Below are positions 1 to 7,417 of a stretch of DNA of 29,900 nucleotides, piece after piece (the first letter of the stretch is position 1; each line of letters begins with the position of its first letter). The position numbers and the translations under genes are program-made. The DNA comes from UBA7887 sp964408735 (lineage in GTDB: Bacteria > Pseudomonadota > Alphaproteobacteria > UBA7887): positions 1 through 29,900 of the forward strand of contig CAYPAX010000055.1 of NCBI GenBank assembly GCA_964408735.1, in the 5' to 3' direction. The notes below the pieces were generated by a model. The model worked only from the letters and a program-made list of their open reading frames with translations, did no database searches and was not told the DNA's origin.

Positions 1-44
1 ACATCTTCACCAATACCCTACAGGACTTCATCCACCACGGTTGA
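1..44 (+). CDS. C-terminal end of an unidentified protein (partial)
   Basis: The reading frame starting at base 3 is open from the window edge and ends in TGA at 42-44, giving a tail that reads IFTNTLQDFIHHG. The codons look like normal coding sequence and the next gene on the other strand ends only 7 bases later, an arrangement seen repeatedly in this window. Thirteen residues are too few to name a family; I cannot exclude that this is a chance open frame. Confidence 0.3.
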   Translation, partial: IFTNTLQDFIHHG

Positions 45-51
45 GCGCGGC

Positions 52-273
52 TCAAGCGTCGTCCTCGTCGTCCTCGGAATCGGCTACCAGCTCGGCAATG
101 CCTTGAATCTGGAAGCGCAGCTTGTGGCGGGCTGCATATTTTTCCCGCGCCGGCTTCGGCAGGTCCTCAATAGAGATCACCTTCTTTTCCACCAGCACCG
201 CGATCAGGTCGTCAATCACGCGAATAAACGCGACGTCGGATTCGCTAAGGCTCTGTTGGCTGATATTGGCCAT
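52..273 (-). CDS. small conserved-looking protein with acidic tail, 73 aa
   Basis: Function unknown. The start is placed at the ATG at 271-273 because GGGAGAG lies just upstream of it on the - strand; a longer open frame reaching 393 has an arginine-rich unlikely N-terminus and runs into the end of the upstream gene. The 73-residue product begins MANISQQSLSESDVAFIRV, carries a predicted helical core (FIRVIDDLIAVLVEKKVI) followed by a SIEDLPKPAREK segment, and ends in a strongly acidic tail (EDDEDDA). The ESDVAFIRVIDDLI...LVEKKVI pattern resembles a family of roughly 70-100 aa proteobacterial proteins of unknown role, some of them labelled tryptophan synthase beta-like from weak matches; this is from memory. 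No signal peptide or membrane segment. It lies 76 bases downstream of the amidase gene, so it may be co-transcribed. Confidence 0.7.
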   Translation of the reverse strand: MANISQQSLSESDVAFIRVIDDLIAVLVEKKVISIEDLPKPAREKYAARHKLRFQIQGIAELVADSEDDEDDA

Positions 274-349
274 GTCGTCTCTCCCGGTGGCTTGGCTGGT
301 GACCGTTCGCGCAGTGTAGGCGATTTCCCGGTTCGCGAATAGCGCCCGC

Positions 350-1183
350 CTATTCCGCCGCCAGCCGACCGGGCATGGCGAAGGGGCGGTCATGGCTCAG
401 GCTCGGCACTTTGGCGCGCGCTTCGGCTACCGCATCGAGATCGATATCCGCCGCGATAACGCCCGGCGCCTCGCCACCCTCGGCCAACACCTCGCCCCAG
501 GGATCGATGATCAGGCTGTGGCCATAGGTGCGCCGGCGGCCGTAGTGGTTGCCGCATTGGGCCGGCGCGAAAACGAAGCAGCCCGTCTCGATGGCGCGGG
601 CGCGCAGCAGAACATGCCAGTGGGCCTGGCCGGTGGGTACCGTGAAGGCCGAGGGGATCGCCAGCATGGCGGCACCGGCCTGCGCTAGGCTGCGATAGAG
701 GGCCGGAAAGCGCAGGTCGTAACATACCGTCATGCCGAGCCCGCCCCAGGGCGTCTCGGCTAGCACGGCACGCTCGCCATGGGCGAAATTGTCCGATTCG
801 CGGTAGCTTTCGCCGCCGAGATCGACATCGAACATGTGGATCTTGTCATATTCCGCGACCACTTGGCCCGCGCTGTCGAACAGCAGCGAGCGATTGGCGA
901 GCTTGTTCCCCTTGCGCTCGCCGAGGCTGCCCGCAAGCAGCCAGACCCCTGTCTCGCGCGCCACCTCGGCGAAGGCGGCACGGGCAGGATGGGCGCCGGG
1001 CTCGCCCGCCTTGTCGCGGGTCTCGCGGCCGCCGGCCATGAGCGGCGCGTTTTCGGGCAGCAGAACCAGGCGGGCGCCATCCGCCGCAGCCGCGCGGATA
1101 CCGGCACAGGCGGTAGCGATCGTCGCCGCCATATCCGGCGTCGCAGTGGTTTGCACACAGGCTACGCGCAAGGCGTTTGTCAT
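350..1183 (-). CDS. carbon-nitrogen hydrolase, Nit1/Nit2 type (deaminated glutathione or omega-amidase)
   Basis: A 277-aa nitrilase-superfamily amidase. The catalytic triad is visible in the right order: Glu44 in LLPEN, Lys114 in EYDKIHMFD, and Cys154 in TVCYDLRFP. The protein fills the usual length of the Nit branch (about 270-280 aa) and has the typical N-terminal RVACVQT strand. Enzymes of this branch hydrolyse amides such as deaminated glutathione (a repair reaction) or alpha-ketoglutaramate; Nit1/Nit2 proteins of alphaproteobacteria often sit near glutaredoxin genes, but none is visible here. Cytoplasmic, with no signal peptide. It is divergent from the DUF898 gene, with 79 bases between the starts. 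The exact substrate is not decided by sequence. Confidence 0.92.
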   Translation of the reverse strand: MTNALRVACVQTTATPDMAATIATACAGIRAAAADGARLVLLPENAPLMAGGRETRDKAGEPGAHPARAAFAEVARETGVWLLAGSLGERKGNKLANRSLLFDSAGQVVAEYDKIHMFDVDLGGESYRESDNFAHGERAVLAETPWGGLGMTVCYDLRFPALYRSLAQAGAAMLAIPSAFTVPTGQAHWHVLLRARAIETGCFVFAPAQCGNHYGRRRTYGHSLIIDPWGEVLAEGGEAPGVIAADIDLDAVAEARAKVPSLSHDRPFAMPGRLAAE

Positions 1184-1262
1184 AGGCCAATCCTACGCCA
1201 GACCGGCGGGCTGCGCTATACTCCACGCATGCGTATGAATACCGCGATATCTTTTGCGTGCC

Positions 1263-2426
1263 ATGGCTAAGGACTGGCGAGCCGAAGGCAGCGTCCAGCG
1301 GCACGGTCGCGCCCGCGAGGAGTCGCCGCCCGCGAGGCCGCCGCCACCACCGCCAAGTCAACCACCGCCGCCACCGGTCCCCAGCAAAGTCCTGCCGCTG
1401 AGGTTCGCCGGGCGGGCGGGCGACTATTTCGGCATCTGGATCGTCAATCTCCTGCTGACCATCCTCACCCTTGGCATCTGGTCGGCCTGGGCCAAGGTCA
1501 GGCGCAAGCGCTACTTCCTCGGCACCACGACGATCGACGGCGACGCTTTCGACTACCTCGCCGATGGCTGGACCATCCTCAAGGGCCGCCTGATCGTCGC
1601 TGCGGCAACGGCCACCTATGTCGCCTCGCAATCGATAAACCCCTATCTGCAAGGCGGCTTGCTGCTGCTCTACCTCGTGAGCTATCCCTGGATCGTCAAC
1701 AGCTCGCTGCGCTTCAACGCGCGCATGACGGTGTGGCGCAATGTGCGCTTCGATTTCGCCGGCAGCTATTGGGGCGCGCTGTTCGTCTTTCTCATCATGC
1801 CGATCATCGGCATTGTGTCGTTCGGGATCCTGCTGCCCGTGGCGAGCCGGCTTGGCGCCAACTATCTTGCCCGCCATAGCCGCTTCGGCGCCGCGCCGTT
1901 TCATGCCTCGCCGCGACTGGCGCCGTTCTACCTGGCGATCTTGCAGGCGGTGGCTATCCTGGTCGCGGCCCTGTTCGTCATCATGCTCCTGATCGGGATC
2001 GCGTTGACACTTGCCGGCGCCACGCCCGAGGATCCCATCGAGCTGCTGGACAGCGTCGATGCCACCTATCTGACCGTCATGCCTCTGGTCTTGCTTGCTG
2101 GGTTCATGCTGGCGACAAATTTCTACCGCGCCCGGGTGCGCAATATCGTCGTCCGCACGCTGACCCTGGACGAGCACCACCGCTTCGATTCGGTACTCTC
2201 GGGCCTGCGCTATGCCTGGATCGTGCTCAGCAACGGCATTGTCAGCATTGCCTCTCTGGGCCTGCTGCACCCCTGGGCGGCGGTGCGCGCCTGGCGCTAC
2301 CAGGCGGACTGCCTGAGCGTTATGCCTGCCGCAGCGCTCGATGCCTTCGTCGGTCGCCAGAAGGACAGCGGCGCCGCCCTGGGCTCGGAATTCGTCGACC
2401 TGCAAGGCCTGGAGATCGGCCTGTGA
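1263..2426 (+). CDS. DUF898 (YjgN-family) polytopic membrane protein
   Basis: 387-aa inner-membrane protein of unknown biochemical role. The family hallmark is seen around residues 70-90: a first hydrophobic helix (about 56-76) followed by GIWSAWAKVRRKRYFLG. Further hydrophobic segments lie near 108-150, 170-195, 225-255, 270-290 and 320-340, giving about seven membrane spans. The cytosolic N-terminus is unusual, with a proline-rich stretch at residues 22-40 that includes runs of six and five prolines. The start is set at ATG 1263; an in-frame TTG at 1254 would add three residues, and neither has a good Shine-Dalgarno. A -10-like TATACT lies at 1217-1222. The stop overlaps the GTG start of the M48 protease gene by 4 bases (GTGA), so the two are translationally coupled; pairing of DUF898 with M48 proteases recurs in proteobacteria (recollection). 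Confidence 0.88.
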   Translation: MAKDWRAEGSVQRHGRAREESPPARPPPPPPSQPPPPPVPSKVLPLRFAGRAGDYFGIWIVNLLLTILTLGIWSAWAKVRRKRYFLGTTTIDGDAFDYLADGWTILKGRLIVAAATATYVASQSINPYLQGGLLLLYLVSYPWIVNSSLRFNARMTVWRNVRFDFAGSYWGALFVFLIMPIIGIVSFGILLPVASRLGANYLARHSRFGAAPFHASPRLAPFYLAILQAVAILVAALFVIMLLIGIALTLAGATPEDPIELLDSVDATYLTVMPLVLLAGFMLATNFYRARVRNIVVRTLTLDEHHRFDSVLSGLRYAWIVLSNGIVSIASLGLLHPWAAVRAWRYQADCLSVMPAAALDAFVGRQKDSGAALGSEFVDLQGLEIGL

Positions 2427-3451
2427 GCGCGCCCGAGGTACAAGGCGAGCTGTTCGCCGCCGATGCCAGCCGCGGTCGCCCGGCCACGCTTCGCGCCGCG
2501 CCGGCCCTGGCCGTTGTTTGCGAGGGGCACACTTTGCCTCTCGACACGAATCGCCTCGACGTAGGCCAGCGCCTCAGCGGCGTCGCCCGGCGGCTCACCC
2601 TGGCCGACGGCACGGTCTTCGTGACTGCTGACGACGACGGCCTGGAAGCCTTGCTGTCCGCCGCCGGCGTGCGCGTCGGCGGCCGCCGCATCGCCGTTCT
2701 CGAAGCCATGCGCCCGCGCCTGCTCGCTCTGGTCACGCTGGCTGTGGTGGCGATCCTGGTCAGCATGCGCTGGGGCCTGCCGATCGCTGCCGATGCCGCC
2801 GCAACCCTCGTGCCGCACAGCATCGAGGTGGCCATGGGCGCCAACAGCCTCGATATCCTCGATGCCGTCGCGCTACGCCCGAGCCTGCTCCACGCCGAGC
2901 GCGCGGCCGAGACCCAAGTCATGTTCACCGAGTTGCGCCGGGCAGCCGGTGCCCGGCCCGATCTGCGACTGGAGCACCGCAAGGGCTTCCTGATCGGCGC
3001 CAACGCCCTGGCCCTGCCGGGCGGGCCGATCATCGTCACCGACGAACTCATATACCTCGCGCCGAGCGAGGACGCGCTCGCCGGGGTGCTGGCGCACGAA
3101 ATCGCCCATGTGGAGGAGCATCACGGGCTGCGCCGGCTGATGCGTGCCGTCGGCATGGCGCTGATCATCACCGTCGCCATCGGCGACAGCGGCGAGTTGG
3201 TGGAGGAGGCCGCTGGCCTTCCCGCGCTCCTGATGGACCGCGCCTATTCGCGCACTTTCGAGGCAGAGGCCGACGACGGCGCCATCGCCATCATGCGCAA
3301 GGCGGGACGCGACCCGTCCGCGCTTGCCGACATGCTCGCCGCGCTGGACCCGGGGGGCGCCGAGGACAGCGAGGGCGGAGAGAATTGGCTGGCGAGCCAC
3401 CCGGCGACGGCGGACCGCATTGCACGGCTCAGAGCGGAAGGCAAGCAATGA
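2423..3451 (+). CDS. M48-family membrane-anchored zinc metalloprotease
   Basis: 342 aa. The zinc-protease signature is HEIAH at residues 225-229, with the third ligand Glu280 in SRTFEAEAD, the pattern of the M48 (HtpX/Oma1/BepA) family. One hydrophobic segment at about residues 97-117 anchors the protein, with the catalytic domain following it; the first 95 residues form a separate domain before the membrane, so the protease domain probably faces the periplasm. The start is GTG at 2423, overlapping the DUF898 stop. Its own stop overlaps the acylphosphatase ATG (ATGA). The likely job is quality control or processing of membrane or exported proteins together with the DUF898 partner; this is inference from family and coupling. 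Confidence 0.9.
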   Translation: MSAPEVQGELFAADASRGRPATLRAAPALAVVCEGHTLPLDTNRLDVGQRLSGVARRLTLADGTVFVTADDDGLEALLSAAGVRVGGRRIAVLEAMRPRLLALVTLAVVAILVSMRWGLPIAADAAATLVPHSIEVAMGANSLDILDAVALRPSLLHAERAAETQVMFTELRRAAGARPDLRLEHRKGFLIGANALALPGGPIIVTDELIYLAPSEDALAGVLAHEIAHVEEHHGLRRLMRAVGMALIITVAIGDSGELVEEAAGLPALLMDRAYSRTFEAEADDGAIAIMRKAGRDPSALADMLAALDPGGAEDSEGGENWLASHPATADRIARLRAEGKQ

Positions 3452-3732
3452 CCGGGAATACGGCGGCGCGGCTGCGCATCCACGGCCGCGTCCAGGGCGT
3501 CTGGTTCCGTGGCTGGACGGTGGACCGGGCGCAGGCGCTCGGCCTCTCGGGCTGGGTGCGCAACCGCCGCGACGGCAGCGTCGAGGCGCTGGTCTCAGGG
3601 TCTACCCATGCGGTCGAGCAAATGATCGCCGCCTGTCATAACGGCCCACCGACGGCCCGCGTCGAGCTGGTGGAGCGCGAGCCCGCCACGGGCCTCACGG
3701 CGGGCGGCTTTACGCAGAAGCCGACCGTCTAG
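3448..3732 (+). CDS. acyP: acylphosphatase
   Basis: 94-aa acylphosphatase, the standard family size, hydrolysing carboxyl-phosphate bonds such as in acyl phosphates. The active-site pattern is clear: RIHGRVQGVWFRGW with the phosphate-binding Arg21, and WVRNRRDGSVEA with catalytic Asn39. The start is the ATG at 3448, which overlaps the protease stop by 4 bases (ATGA) and is preceded by GGAAGGCAAG; an in-frame upstream extension to 3385 lies entirely inside the protease gene and is not used. Cytoplasmic. The 3' end overlaps the convergent DUF1272 gene by 23 bases. Confidence 0.95.
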   Translation: MTGNTAARLRIHGRVQGVWFRGWTVDRAQALGLSGWVRNRRDGSVEALVSGSTHAVEQMIAACHNGPPTARVELVEREPATGLTAGGFTQKPTV

Positions 3733-3892
3733 GCCGCCGCACCAGCTCGCCGCCGCAATTGGGGCAGACGGCCTCCATGTCGCTCGTGCAAGAGGGACAG
3801 AAGGTGCATTCGTAGGAACAGATATGCGCCTCGTCTTCATGTGAAATCTTAACTTCACATTTCTCGCAATTTTCTCTCATTTCCAGTGACAT
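3710..3892 (-). CDS. DUF1272-family small zinc-ribbon-like protein
   Basis: 60 aa with four CxxC-type or similar cysteine groups: NCEKCEVK, ICSYEC, FCPSC and VCPNCGGELVRRP. This cysteine spacing and the ending GGELVRRP match the DUF1272 family as I remember it; the protein almost certainly binds zinc. Biochemical function is unknown. The start is the ATG at 3890-3892; a second Met four residues later is an alternative. It is 12 bases downstream of lipB on the same strand and probably co-transcribed. Its last seven codons overlap the end of acyP on the opposite strand. Confidence 0.88.
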   Translation of the reverse strand: MSLEMRENCEKCEVKISHEDEAHICSYECTFCPSCTSDMEAVCPNCGGELVRRPRRSASA

Positions 3893-3904
3893 ATGAGAAT
3901 TTTC

Positions 3905-4549
3905 TCACACAATTGTTTGACCAAACCGCTGTTCGAATCGCATCCGCAGCCTAGTGTCGACGTCGGCCATGGTGACAGGCAGGCCGAGGTCTACCAGGGA
4001 CGTCACGCCGAACTCGCCGATGCCGCAGGGGATGATGCCGGCGTAGTGGTCGAGCACCGGCTCCACATTGAGCGAGATACCATGGAAGGTGACCCAGCGG
4101 CGCACGCGCACGCCAAGCGCACCGATCTTGGCCTCGCCACGCGGTGTCTCGACCCAGACCCCGACGCGGCCCTCGCGGCGAAAGGCGAGCAGCGAGAAGT
4201 CGGCCAGGGTGTCGATCAGCCAGCCTTCGAGATTGCGCACATAGGCGCGCACATCGGCCTTGCGCTCCGCCCCCTTGAGGTCGAGCATGACATAGACCAC
4301 GCGCTGGCCTGGCCCGTGATAGGTGAAGCGGCCGCCGCGGCCGGTGTCGAAGACGGGAAAGCGCATCGGCGTCAGCAGCTCGTCGTCGTCGGCGCTGGTG
4401 CCGCGGGTATAGATCGGCGGATGCTCCACCAGCCAGGCCTGCTCGGCGGCCTCGCCGGCGCGGATTGCCGCCACCCGCGCCTCCATCGCCGCCACGGCAT
4501 CCGGGTACGCGACCGGGGTCTCGCTGATTGTCCATTCCACTGCCGACAT
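3905..4549 (-). CDS. lipB: octanoyltransferase (lipoate biosynthesis)
   Basis: 214-aa LipB, which transfers the octanoyl group from acyl carrier protein to lipoyl domains, the first step of lipoate synthesis. The signature RGGRFTYHGPGQRVVY is at residues 71-86. The catalytic pair is present: Lys141 in EAKIGALGVRV and Cys175 in GIIPCGI; FHGISLNV precedes the cysteine as in the family. Length is typical (200-250 aa). The start ATG at 4547-4549 has only a weak purine stretch upstream. It runs divergently from tRNA-Leu, 57 bases apart. Cytoplasmic. Confidence 0.95.
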   Translation of the reverse strand: MSAVEWTISETPVAYPDAVAAMEARVAAIRAGEAAEQAWLVEHPPIYTRGTSADDDELLTPMRFPVFDTGRGGRFTYHGPGQRVVYVMLDLKGAERKADVRAYVRNLEGWLIDTLADFSLLAFRREGRVGVWVETPRGEAKIGALGVRVRRWVTFHGISLNVEPVLDHYAGIIPCGIGEFGVTSLVDLGLPVTMADVDTRLRMRFEQRFGQTIV

Positions 4550-4568
4550 GGCCGGATGGTATCACGTG

Positions 4569-4597
4569 TTGCGCCACGGCGCGGGATTTGCTACTCC
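4569..4597 (+). promoter_or_regulatory. possible promoter of tRNA-Leu
   Basis: TTGCGC and TACTCC separated by 17 bases; a start near 4604 would lie a few bases upstream of the mature tRNA 5' end. The match to the sigma-70 consensus is poor, so this rests mainly on position. Confidence 0.25.
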
Positions 4598-4606
4598 GCA
4601 GCCATC

Positions 4607-4693
4607 GCGGCCGTGGCGGAACTGGTAGACGCGCAGCGTTGAGGTCGCTGTGGGGGCAACCCCGTGGAAGTTCGAGTCTTCTCGGCCGCACCA
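4607..4693 (+). tRNA. tRNA-Leu (anticodon GAG)
   Basis: An 87-nt class II tRNA including an encoded CCA (4691-4693). The acceptor stem GCGGCCG (4607-4613) pairs fully with CGGCCGC (4683-4689), with discriminator A4690. The D arm carries TGGCGGAACTGGTAGACGC, typical of tRNA-Leu. The anticodon stem CAGCG/CGCTG encloses the loop TTGAGGT with anticodon GAG at 4641-4643, reading CUC and CUU. A long variable arm (GGGG-CAA-CCCC) follows, then the T loop TTCGAGT. It lies on the + strand between lipB and mgtE. Confidence 0.97.
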
Positions 4694-4706
4694 CCTTCTC
4701 TTTGAT

Positions 4707-4724
4707 CCGGGCGTCTCTGCCCGG
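4707..4724 (+). terminator. 6-bp GC hairpin after tRNA-Leu
   Basis: CCGGGC-GTCTCT-GCCCGG forms a perfect 6-bp stem with a 6-nt loop, 13 bases after the tRNA CCA. No U-run follows, so it may act as a weak or Rho-assisted terminator, an RNA-processing boundary, or a leader hairpin of mgtE. Seen directly; the role is inferred. Confidence 0.4.
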
Positions 4725-4772
4725 TCATCGAGAAGGCCGAGGCCTCCGATACCAGATCAGGGGAGGCGTGCC

Positions 4773-6179
4773 ATGCCCGAGGCTCAGAACCCGGATAGGG
4801 ACACCGTGGCGGCGCCCGAGGGCGCACCGACCGCCACCCGAGGCATTCATCCCGATCTCGTACGCAAGGTCGCCGAGGCGCTTGAAAGCGGCCGGCCCGA
4901 GGCCGCCGCGGCACTTGCCAAGCCCCTGCACGCCGCCGATATCGCCGATTTGATCGAGGCCTTGCGCCCGGACGACCGCTCGCTGCTGCTCGAGGCGCTC
5001 GGCCCCGAGCTCGAACCCGAAGCGCTGGCGGACCTCGACGAGCATGTTCGCGACGAAGTTCTCGACGAGATCGAGCCCGGGGAGATCGCCACCGCGGCAG
5101 CCGAGCTCGATACGGACGAAGCGGTCTATCTCATCGAGGATATGGCGGCGAGCGAGCGCCAGGCCGTGCTCGAAGCCATGCCGCAGGCCGGGCGCGAGCG
5201 CCTGGAGACGGCGCTGGGCTACCCCGAGGACAGCGCCGGGCGGCTGATGCAGCGCGACTATGTCGCGGTTCCCACATTCTGGACCGTCGGCCAGGTCATT
5301 GACTGGCTGCGCGACTCGGAAGAGCTGCCGGACGAGTTCTACGAGATTTTCGTCGTCGATCCGCGCCATCGGCCGATCGGCACCGTGCCGCTCTACCGCG
5401 CCATGCGCAACAAGCGCCCGGTATCCATCAACGACATCATGGACAGCGCCCCGCGCCTGATTCCGGTCGACATGGACCAGGAAGAGGTCGCCTACCACTT
5501 CGACCAATACGATCTGGCCTCGGCCGCGGTGGTCTCGGCGGACGGTCGCCTGCTCGGCCAGATCACCGTCGACGACGTGGTCGACGTGATCCAGGAAGAG
5601 GCCGAAGAGGACATCCATCGCATGGGCGGCGTCGCGCCCGAGGGCGACCTCTACCTGCCCGCATTGGCCACCGTGCAGCGGCGCTGGGCCTGGCTGCTGG
5701 TCAACCTGGCGACCGCCGTGCTCGCCTCGCTGACCATCGCCCTTTTCGCCGAGACGATCGACCAGCTGGTGGCGTTGGCGATCCTGATGCCGATCGTCGC
5801 CTCCATGGGCGGCAATGCCGGCACCCAGACGCTCACCGTCGCGGTGCGCGCCCTGGCCACGCGCGAGCTGACCGCCGCCAATGCCAGCCGCGCGCTATGG
5901 AAGGAATGCGTAGTCGGCGGCGCCAACGGCATCATCTTCGCCGTCATCATGGGGCTGGCGGCATCGCTCTATTTCCACGACACCACGTTGGGCGTGGTCA
6001 TCGGCCTGGCGATGATTGTCAATCTCTGGGTCGCCGGCATCGCCGGCATGCTGATCCCGCTTGGCCTGCACCGCGCCGGAGTCGATCCGGCGCTCAGCGC
6101 CGGCATCTTCCTCACCACCATCACCGACGTGGTGGGTTTCTTCGCCTTTCTCGGCCTTGCCAAGGTGATTCTGTTCTGA
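4773..6179 (+). CDS. mgtE: magnesium transporter MgtE
   Basis: 468-aa Mg2+ channel/transporter of the inner membrane. Domain order is complete: the N-terminal alpha-superhelical MgtE_N region (about 30-155), a CBS pair (about 155-285) whose Mg2+ sensing closes the pore at high cytosolic Mg2+, then the five-helix pore domain (about 305-468) with the conserved VASMGGNAGTQTLTVAVRAL at 342-361. The start is ATG 4773, preceded by AGGGGAGG at a good distance; an in-frame GTG at 4650 lies inside the tRNA and is rejected. Only 79 bases separate it from tRNA-Leu, with one hairpin in between, so read-through from the tRNA promoter is possible. No M-box-like leader fits in this space. Confidence 0.95.
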   Translation: MPEAQNPDRDTVAAPEGAPTATRGIHPDLVRKVAEALESGRPEAAAALAKPLHAADIADLIEALRPDDRSLLLEALGPELEPEALADLDEHVRDEVLDEIEPGEIATAAAELDTDEAVYLIEDMAASERQAVLEAMPQAGRERLETALGYPEDSAGRLMQRDYVAVPTFWTVGQVIDWLRDSEELPDEFYEIFVVDPRHRPIGTVPLYRAMRNKRPVSINDIMDSAPRLIPVDMDQEEVAYHFDQYDLASAAVVSADGRLLGQITVDDVVDVIQEEAEEDIHRMGGVAPEGDLYLPALATVQRRWAWLLVNLATAVLASLTIALFAETIDQLVALAILMPIVASMGGNAGTQTLTVAVRALATRELTAANASRALWKECVVGGANGIIFAVIMGLAASLYFHDTTLGVVIGLAMIVNLWVAGIAGMLIPLGLHRAGVDPALSAGIFLTTITDVVGFFAFLGLAKVILF

Positions 6180-6196
6180 GCATCAAAACTTGGTGA

Positions 6197-6216
6197 CCCG
6201 GCGTCGTTCCGTCGGG
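6197..6216 (+). terminator. possible stem-loop downstream of mgtE
   Basis: CCCGGCG-TCGTTC-CGTCGGG can form a 7-bp stem (one G-U pair) with a 6-nt loop, 17 bases after the mgtE stop. There is no U-tract, so intrinsic termination is uncertain. Confidence 0.3.
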
Positions 6217-6268
6217 CTGCAACCCCATATTGAGACGTGGTTGGGGGACAGGTTGATGGAGAGCCGGC

Positions 6269-7321
6269 ATGCTCAGCACCGAGAGCCACACCCCGGACGA
6301 TTTCGAACAGGTTGTGACCTGCGACGATCCGCATAGCGGGTTGCGCGCCGTCATCGCCATCCACGACACGCGTCTTGGGCCCGCGCTTGGCGGTTGCCGC
6401 ATGTGGGCCTATGACCACCCTTCCGAGGCGCTTGCCGACGCCCTCAGGCTGGCCAGGGGCATGACCTGCAAGGCGGCGCTGGCCGGCCTACCTTTGGGCG
6501 GCGGCAAGGCGGTTCTCATGGGCAATTCGCGCCACGACAAGTCGCCCTCGATGCTGCGCGCTTTCGGCCGCATGGTCGATTCCCTCGGTGGTCGCTACAT
6601 AACCGGAGAAGATGTCGGCATAACGGTCGAGGACATGGCCGTGGTGGCCGCCGAGACTCGCCACGTCGGCGGCCTGGCAGGTGGCAGCGGCGATCCCTCC
6701 CCGGTCACCGCCGCAGGAGTCTTCCACGGCATTCGCGCGGCGCTCCACCATCGCTATGGCAGCGACGACCTGCACGGTGTGCGCATCGCCGTCCAGGGGC
6801 TCGGCCATGTCGGCACTCACCTCTGCCGCATGCTGCATGCCGCCGGCGCCGAGCTGGTGGTCACCGATGTCGTGCCCGACGCCCTGGGGCGAGCGGTGAT
6901 AGAGCTCGGCGCCCGGGTGATGCCGCCAGCGGACATCGTCGCCGCCGATGTCGATGTCTTCGCACCCTGCGCGCTGGGCGGCGCCATCACCGCCGACAGC
7001 GTGCCGAGGCTGCGCGCGGGCATCGTCGCCGGCGCCGCCAACAACCAGCTGGCGACGCCCGACGATGGCCTGGCCCTGCAACGGCGCGGCATCCTCTACG
7101 CCTCCGACTACGTCATCAACGCAGGCGGCCTGATTAACGTCGCCTGGGACGTATTGCACCGGGGCGAAGCCTATGACCGCGACCGCGTGCTGGCCGAGGT
7201 CGCGAACATCGGCCCGCGCCTGCGCGACATTTTCGCCCGCGCAGAGCGCGAGGGCCGTTCGCCCCACCAGGTCGCGGACGCCATGGCCCGCGAGCGCCTA
7301 CACCTGGCAGAGGCCGCCTAG
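6269..7321 (+). CDS. leucine dehydrogenase-type Glu/Leu/Phe/Val dehydrogenase
   Basis: 350-aa NAD-dependent amino-acid dehydrogenase of the short (leucine dehydrogenase) branch, which oxidatively deaminates branched-chain or related amino acids to 2-oxo acids. The two lysines used by leucine dehydrogenases fall at the classic positions: Lys68 in GMTCKAAL and Lys80 in LGGGKAVL. A Rossmann nucleotide loop GLGHVG is at 177-182, with Asp200 at the end of the next strand favouring NAD+ over NADP+. C-terminal AANNQL and DYVINAGGLINV match the family. The start is ATG 6269 after GGAGAG. It stands alone: no branched-chain 2-oxoacid dehydrogenase genes flank it. The exact amino acid (Leu, Val, Phe) is not settled. 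Confidence 0.88.
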   Translation: MLSTESHTPDDFEQVVTCDDPHSGLRAVIAIHDTRLGPALGGCRMWAYDHPSEALADALRLARGMTCKAALAGLPLGGGKAVLMGNSRHDKSPSMLRAFGRMVDSLGGRYITGEDVGITVEDMAVVAAETRHVGGLAGGSGDPSPVTAAGVFHGIRAALHHRYGSDDLHGVRIAVQGLGHVGTHLCRMLHAAGAELVVTDVVPDALGRAVIELGARVMPPADIVAADVDVFAPCALGGAITADSVPRLRAGIVAGAANNQLATPDDGLALQRRGILYASDYVINAGGLINVAWDVLHRGEAYDRDRVLAEVANIGPRLRDIFARAEREGRSPHQVADAMARERLHLAEAA

Positions 7322-7417
7322 TGGATCGACCGAGCTATTCGACTCCCGGCGGCGCATGCCTGAGTTGCGGCTAAAGCACTCGAATGTCTCGATAAGTTGA
7401 TCCATCGACAAAATGAC

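Noticed and set aside
1229..1270. 13-codon leader peptide overlapping the DUF898 start
   Set aside because: No ribosome binding site and no attenuator-like structure; probably chance.
846..2405. 519-codon open frame on the - strand across the DUF898 gene and the amidase start
   Set aside because: It is antisense to two well-supported genes, its protein is rich in Q, R, D and H with no recognisable domain, and GC-rich codon bias creates such shadows.
3893..4642. 249-codon + strand open frame opposite lipB
   Set aside because: lipB has its full catalytic signature on the other strand, and this frame runs into the tRNA gene.
4650..4772. GTG start for mgtE inside tRNA-Leu
   Set aside because: The first 41 residues would be encoded by the tRNA 3' half and its hairpin; the ATG at 4773 has a strong Shine-Dalgarno.
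4694..4772. Magnesium riboswitch (M-box) ahead of mgtE
   Set aside because: The interval is too short and shows only one simple 6-bp hairpin.
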